In this document: positions 61,092 to 64,000 of the stretch, in pieces
How the letters are laid out: each line of letters begins with the position of its first letter
How positions within the stretch are numbered: the first letter of the stretch is position 1
DNA from: Humisphaera borealis
GTDB lineage: Bacteria; Planctomycetota; Phycisphaerae; Tepidisphaerales; Tepidisphaeraceae
Reading direction: 5' to 3'
NCBI RefSeq assembly: GCF_015169395.1
Contig: NZ_CP063458.1
Location: forward strand, 6,634,001-6,698,000
DNA: 64,000 nt
The notes under the pieces: model-generated
Databases searched by the model: none
What the model saw: only the letters and a program-made list of their open reading frames with translations
Told to the model about the DNA's origin: nothing
Made by a program: the position numbers and the translations under genes

Positions 61092-62774
61092 CTACACGAA
61101 CGCAAGCACCAGCACCTGTGCCGCCAGCACACGCATCAGCATGACCAGCGGGTAGACCGCCGCATAAGCAATGCCCGGCGATTCTGACTGCGTGACGGCA
61201 CCGGCGAACTGAAGCGCCGGCGGGTCGGTCATGCTGCCGGCGAGCAGGCCACAGAGAGACATGAAGTCGAGCTTCATCCAGCTGCGGGCGACAAAGCCGA
61301 CCAGCAACAGCGGCACGGCCGTGATCACCGCCCCACACGCCAGCCAGTACAAACCTGGACCATCGGTAAGGGTGTGGAAGAAGTGCCCACCTGATTTGAC
61401 GCCGACACTCGCCAGGAACAGGCAGATGCCTAGTTCACGCAGCGCCAGGTTTGCGCTCTGCGGCATGTACCAGACGAGCGGCCCGAGATGGCCGAGCCGG
61501 CTGAGGATCAGGGCGGCCGCAAGCGGGCCGCCGGCCAGGCCGAGCTTGACCGGCGCGGGCAGGCCAGGAAACGCGACCGGAATGCTCCCGAGGATTACCC
61601 CCAGGGCAATTCCGATGAAGATCGGCACCACCTGCGGGTGATTAAGCTGCTTGACGGAATTCCCGAGGTGTTGTGACGCCGCCTTGGCCGACTCCTCTTC
61701 CCCCACGACCGTAAGCACGTCGCCGAATTGAAGCCGCACACCGGGCGATGGAGGCAGTTCGACGTCGCCGCGGCGGACACGCGTCGCCCGAAGGCCGTAG
61801 CGATGATCCAGATTCAGTTCATCGACGGTCCGCCCGAGCACCTCCTTGCGGGTGATCAGGATCGTCTTCATCGCAAACTGCTTCGACGCCGAAACAAGAT
61901 CCACCGTGCTTTCGCCGCCGACGACCATCTTGAGATCTTCCACCGCGTCCGGCGGGCCGACCGCCAGGAGAATGTCGCCCTGAAGGACGACCGTCTCGGG
62001 GTAGGCGATCCGCACCACGCCGTCCACCTTGTGAAGAATCCGGGAGATGACGACTTCGCCGCGGTCGGCAACGGGAATCTGCAGCAGCGCCCGGCCGTCG
62101 ATGTTGGGATTGGTGACTTCGAGCGCAACGCGTGAGAGCGGCGGGGCGGGAGGATTGCGCTCGGCGATAATCTTTGCCTCGCGATCGAGATCGATCTTGA
62201 AGATGCTCCTGAACAGCAGCATCGTGAGGATGATTCCGACAATGCCGAACGGGTAGGCGATTGCGTATCCGGCGACCGCTGACGAGGAGGATGAGAAGCC
62301 CTTGGCTTCGCGAAGTGCCTGACCTGCCGCAGCAAGGCTTGGAGTATTGGTCGTGCCACCGGCGAACAGCCCCACGGCGCTTTCCATGGGTACGCCACCC
62401 ACCTTGCAGACGACGATCGTCAGCAGAACGCCGAGCAGCACGATCGACGCGGCGGCGACGTTAAGCGGCAGCCCCTGCTTTCGGAGGGAGGCAAGGAACC
62501 CGGGACCGGCCTGTGCGCCGATGGTGTAGACGAACAGAATCAGTCCGAAGTCGCGGGAGAATTCGATCACCTGCTCGCTCAGCGCCTTGTCGCCGAGCCA
62601 GTGCCCGAAGGTCAGCCCCGCGAACAGCACGCCCCCGATCCCGAGAGACACGCCTCGAAATCGCAACGCGCCCAGGGCCAGCCCGAGCACCGCGACGACG
62701 CACAAAGCAAAAACGGTCAGCGCGACCGATTCGGGTTTCAGGAGGGAAAAGAACCAATCTCGAAAGACGTGCAT
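61092..62774 (-). CDS. AspT/YidE-type transporter with two TrkA-C domains
   Basis: A 560-residue aspartate:alanine-exchanger-family protein. Five or six TM helices (about 10-190), two RCK_C/TrkA_C domains (about 205-290 and 295-375) and a second TM half (about 385-560). 'GLFAGGTTNTPSLAAA' and 'GLLAGSMTDPPAL' are the family's inverted-repeat motifs. Substrate unknown. The TrkA-C domains suggest ligand gating. Confidence 0.9.
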   Translation of the reverse strand: MHVFRDWFFSLLKPESVALTVFALCVVAVLGLALGALRFRGVSLGIGGVLFAGLTFGHWLGDKALSEQVIEFSRDFGLILFVYTIGAQAGPGFLASLRKQGLPLNVAAASIVLLGVLLTIVVCKVGGVPMESAVGLFAGGTTNTPSLAAAGQALREAKGFSSSSSAVAGYAIAYPFGIVGIILTMLLFRSIFKIDLDREAKIIAERNPPAPPLSRVALEVTNPNIDGRALLQIPVADRGEVVISRILHKVDGVVRIAYPETVVLQGDILLAVGPPDAVEDLKMVVGGESTVDLVSASKQFAMKTILITRKEVLGRTVDELNLDHRYGLRATRVRRGDVELPPSPGVRLQFGDVLTVVGEEESAKAASQHLGNSVKQLNHPQVVPIFIGIALGVILGSIPVAFPGLPAPVKLGLAGGPLAAALILSRLGHLGPLVWYMPQSANLALRELGICLFLASVGVKSGGHFFHTLTDGPGLYWLACGAVITAVPLLLVGFVARSWMKLDFMSLCGLLAGSMTDPPALQFAGAVTQSESPGIAYAAVYPLVMLMRVLAAQVLVLAFV

Positions 62775-62930
62775 GGCGACAACATTTCCGATCAGCGAGT
62801 AATGCGCGGTTCCTGCTGATCAACCTATCGGCAGATTGTTAAGGCAGCTGCCACGATCCGCGTCGGTGTGACAACCCGTTTCCGATATCGGATTTCGACC
62901 TACCGGAAACAGCCGCACATCGGACACCGA

Positions 62931-64000
62931 TCATTTCAACACGATGCCGGCATCCTTCAGAGCCGTGTTCATCGCGATCGCCAGATCGCTGCGCGTGGCC
63001 GACCAGCTTTCGAACTCGTTTGTCCAGGCGCGCAGCTCGAACTTGATGGCGTCCCCGCCCAGGCCCAGGAGCGTGGCGCGCGGCGGAGGTTCTTCGGCCA
63101 CCTTGGGATGTACCGCAGTCACCTTCGCCCAGAGCGCGATCACCTGGCGCGGCTCGGCCGCGCCGCCGACGGCAATCTCGAGCTCGATGTCGCGACCGCG
63201 GCCGGACAGCGTCCAGTTGGTGAGCGGATCGGAGATCAGGCGGCCATTGGGCATGATGATCTCGGCCCCGCTGCCCAGGCGGATGACGCTGGCGCGAATA
63301 CCGATTCGTCGGACCGACCCGGTGTCGCCGCCGATCTGAATGACGTCGCCCACCTTGATCGGGCGTTCGAAAAGCAGGATCAGACCGGAGACAAAATTGT
63401 TGAAGATGTTCTGCAAGCCGAAGCCCAGACCCACGCCAAACGCGCCGGCGAGAATCGTGAACTTGGTCATGTCGTAGCCCAGCATCTGCACGGCCGTCGT
63501 AAAACCGATCAGCAGGATGATGTAGTGCAGCATGGTCGACACGGCATAAGGCAGGCCGCGGGCCATGTGGAAGCGGGGGTACACATCTTCCTGGAGAACG
63601 AAGCGGATAAACTTGGATATCAGCAGCGACGCCCACACCGTCAGCAAGAACGCCACCACCTGCCCCAGCGACAGCGAAAACGTGCCGACCGACAGTGTCG
63701 CGGTGAGAACGGACATCACGGCGTCAACGAAGATCTCCCGAACCGTCAGCATGTCGAGCGTGCCCAGCACCCATGCCACCAGCGCCAACCAGTTGACCAG
63801 TCGGCAGGTGCGGACCCAGACCAGCCTGCGGTTCTTGTTGATCGCCTGAAGCAGTGCCACCGGTCGCGTGCGGACGATCGCCATCACCAGTCCTTCGATG
63901 ATGCGCGTGGCTGCGTAAAGGATGACCGCAAGATACGCGCTGCCGAGGACGGCATGACCCAGCAGCGTGCCCAGGCCCACATAGCCGAGGGCCGTTGCCA
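62931..64000 (-). CDS. MscS-family mechanosensitive channel, N-terminus beyond the window
   Basis: 356 codons are present; the frame stays open to the window edge, so the start is outside. Several TM helices lead into the MscS core: pore helix region 'ILAGAFGVGLGFGLQNIFNNFVSGLILLFERPIKVGDVIQI' (about 180 residues from the C-terminus of this fragment), then the beta domain with 'IRASVIRLGSGAEIIMPNGRLIS'. It is larger than minimal MscS, with extra N-terminal helices. Role: release of solutes under hypo-osmotic stress. Confidence 0.9.
   Translation of the reverse strand, partial: ATALGYVGLGTLLGHAVLGSAYLAVILYAATRIIEGLVMAIVRTRPVALLQAINKNRRLVWVRTCRLVNWLALVAWVLGTLDMLTVREIFVDAVMSVLTATLSVGTFSLSLGQVVAFLLTVWASLLISKFIRFVLQEDVYPRFHMARGLPYAVSTMLHYIILLIGFTTAVQMLGYDMTKFTILAGAFGVGLGFGLQNIFNNFVSGLILLFERPIKVGDVIQIGGDTGSVRRIGIRASVIRLGSGAEIIMPNGRLISDPLTNWTLSGRGRDIELEIAVGGAAEPRQVIALWAKVTAVHPKVAEEPPPRATLLGLGGDAIKFELRAWTNEFESWSATRSDLAIAMNTALKDAGIVLK

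Overview
This is a GC-rich (roughly 65%) bacterial chromosome segment, most likely from a planctomycete and probably class Phycisphaerae. That placement rests on two large secreted proteins that carry the planctomycete 'LEPR' motif within their first 20 residues (a GH50-like agarase at 1-1939 and a PQQ-type sugar dehydrogenase at 9171-11483). It is also supported by several planctomycete-type families (toroid plus DUF4159 protein, small 'DGR-HP' proteins, an HNH endonuclease pair) and by a very high density of small inverted-repeat elements. WaaA, a HldE-like protein and GalU indicate a Gram-negative envelope with LPS. No tRNA, rRNA or CRISPR array was seen. The assignment is inference, not a database result.

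Layout. 1-12.4 kb: agarase, moaA, a TerC membrane protein, an RND/MMPL exporter next to a class III aminotransferase, the sugar dehydrogenase and an ACT protein. 12.7-18.4 kb: waaA, radA, a GGDEF/EAL protein and a DUF971 protein. 18.4-21.0 kb: two insertion sequences side by side, a complete ISAs1-type element sitting inside a 93-bp miniature inverted-repeat element, and a frameshifted IS630-type element. 21-33.7 kb: galU, a Crp/Fnr regulator, a thioesterase, two secreted proteins, a REP-associated tyrosine transposase flanked by REP-like palindrome pairs, a GlcD-type oxidase, a two-gene HNH module and a DUF3467 protein. 33.8-47.2 kb: a surface-glycan locus (heptose kinase/nucleotidyltransferase, four glycosyltransferases, three methyltransferase genes, an acyltransferase, an asparagine-synthase-type amidotransferase). 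47.3-55.3 kb: a minus-strand run rich in sulfur metabolism (ThiF/MoeB-like, CysM, JAMM peptidase, two small proteins of which one ends in Gly-Gly, CysK, CysC, GNAT, PHP, CysH, Ndk). 55.4-64 kb: YlbF-like, AI-2E family, EVE, PH-domain, alpha/beta hydrolase, secreted metalloprotease, AspT-type transporter and a partial MscS channel.

Two themes deserve attention. First, the ThiF-CysM-JAMM-small protein(GG)-CysK order resembles the protein-thiocarboxylate cysteine pathway (CysO/CysM/Mec+ of mycobacteria), with a possible but unproven carrier protein. Second, the window is full of inverted-repeat elements of at least a dozen kinds: in intergenic spaces, abutting TAG stop codons, in frame inside genes, and nested within one another. 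Several genes also have a -10-like hexamer only 6-13 nt from the start codon, which suggests leaderless mRNAs.
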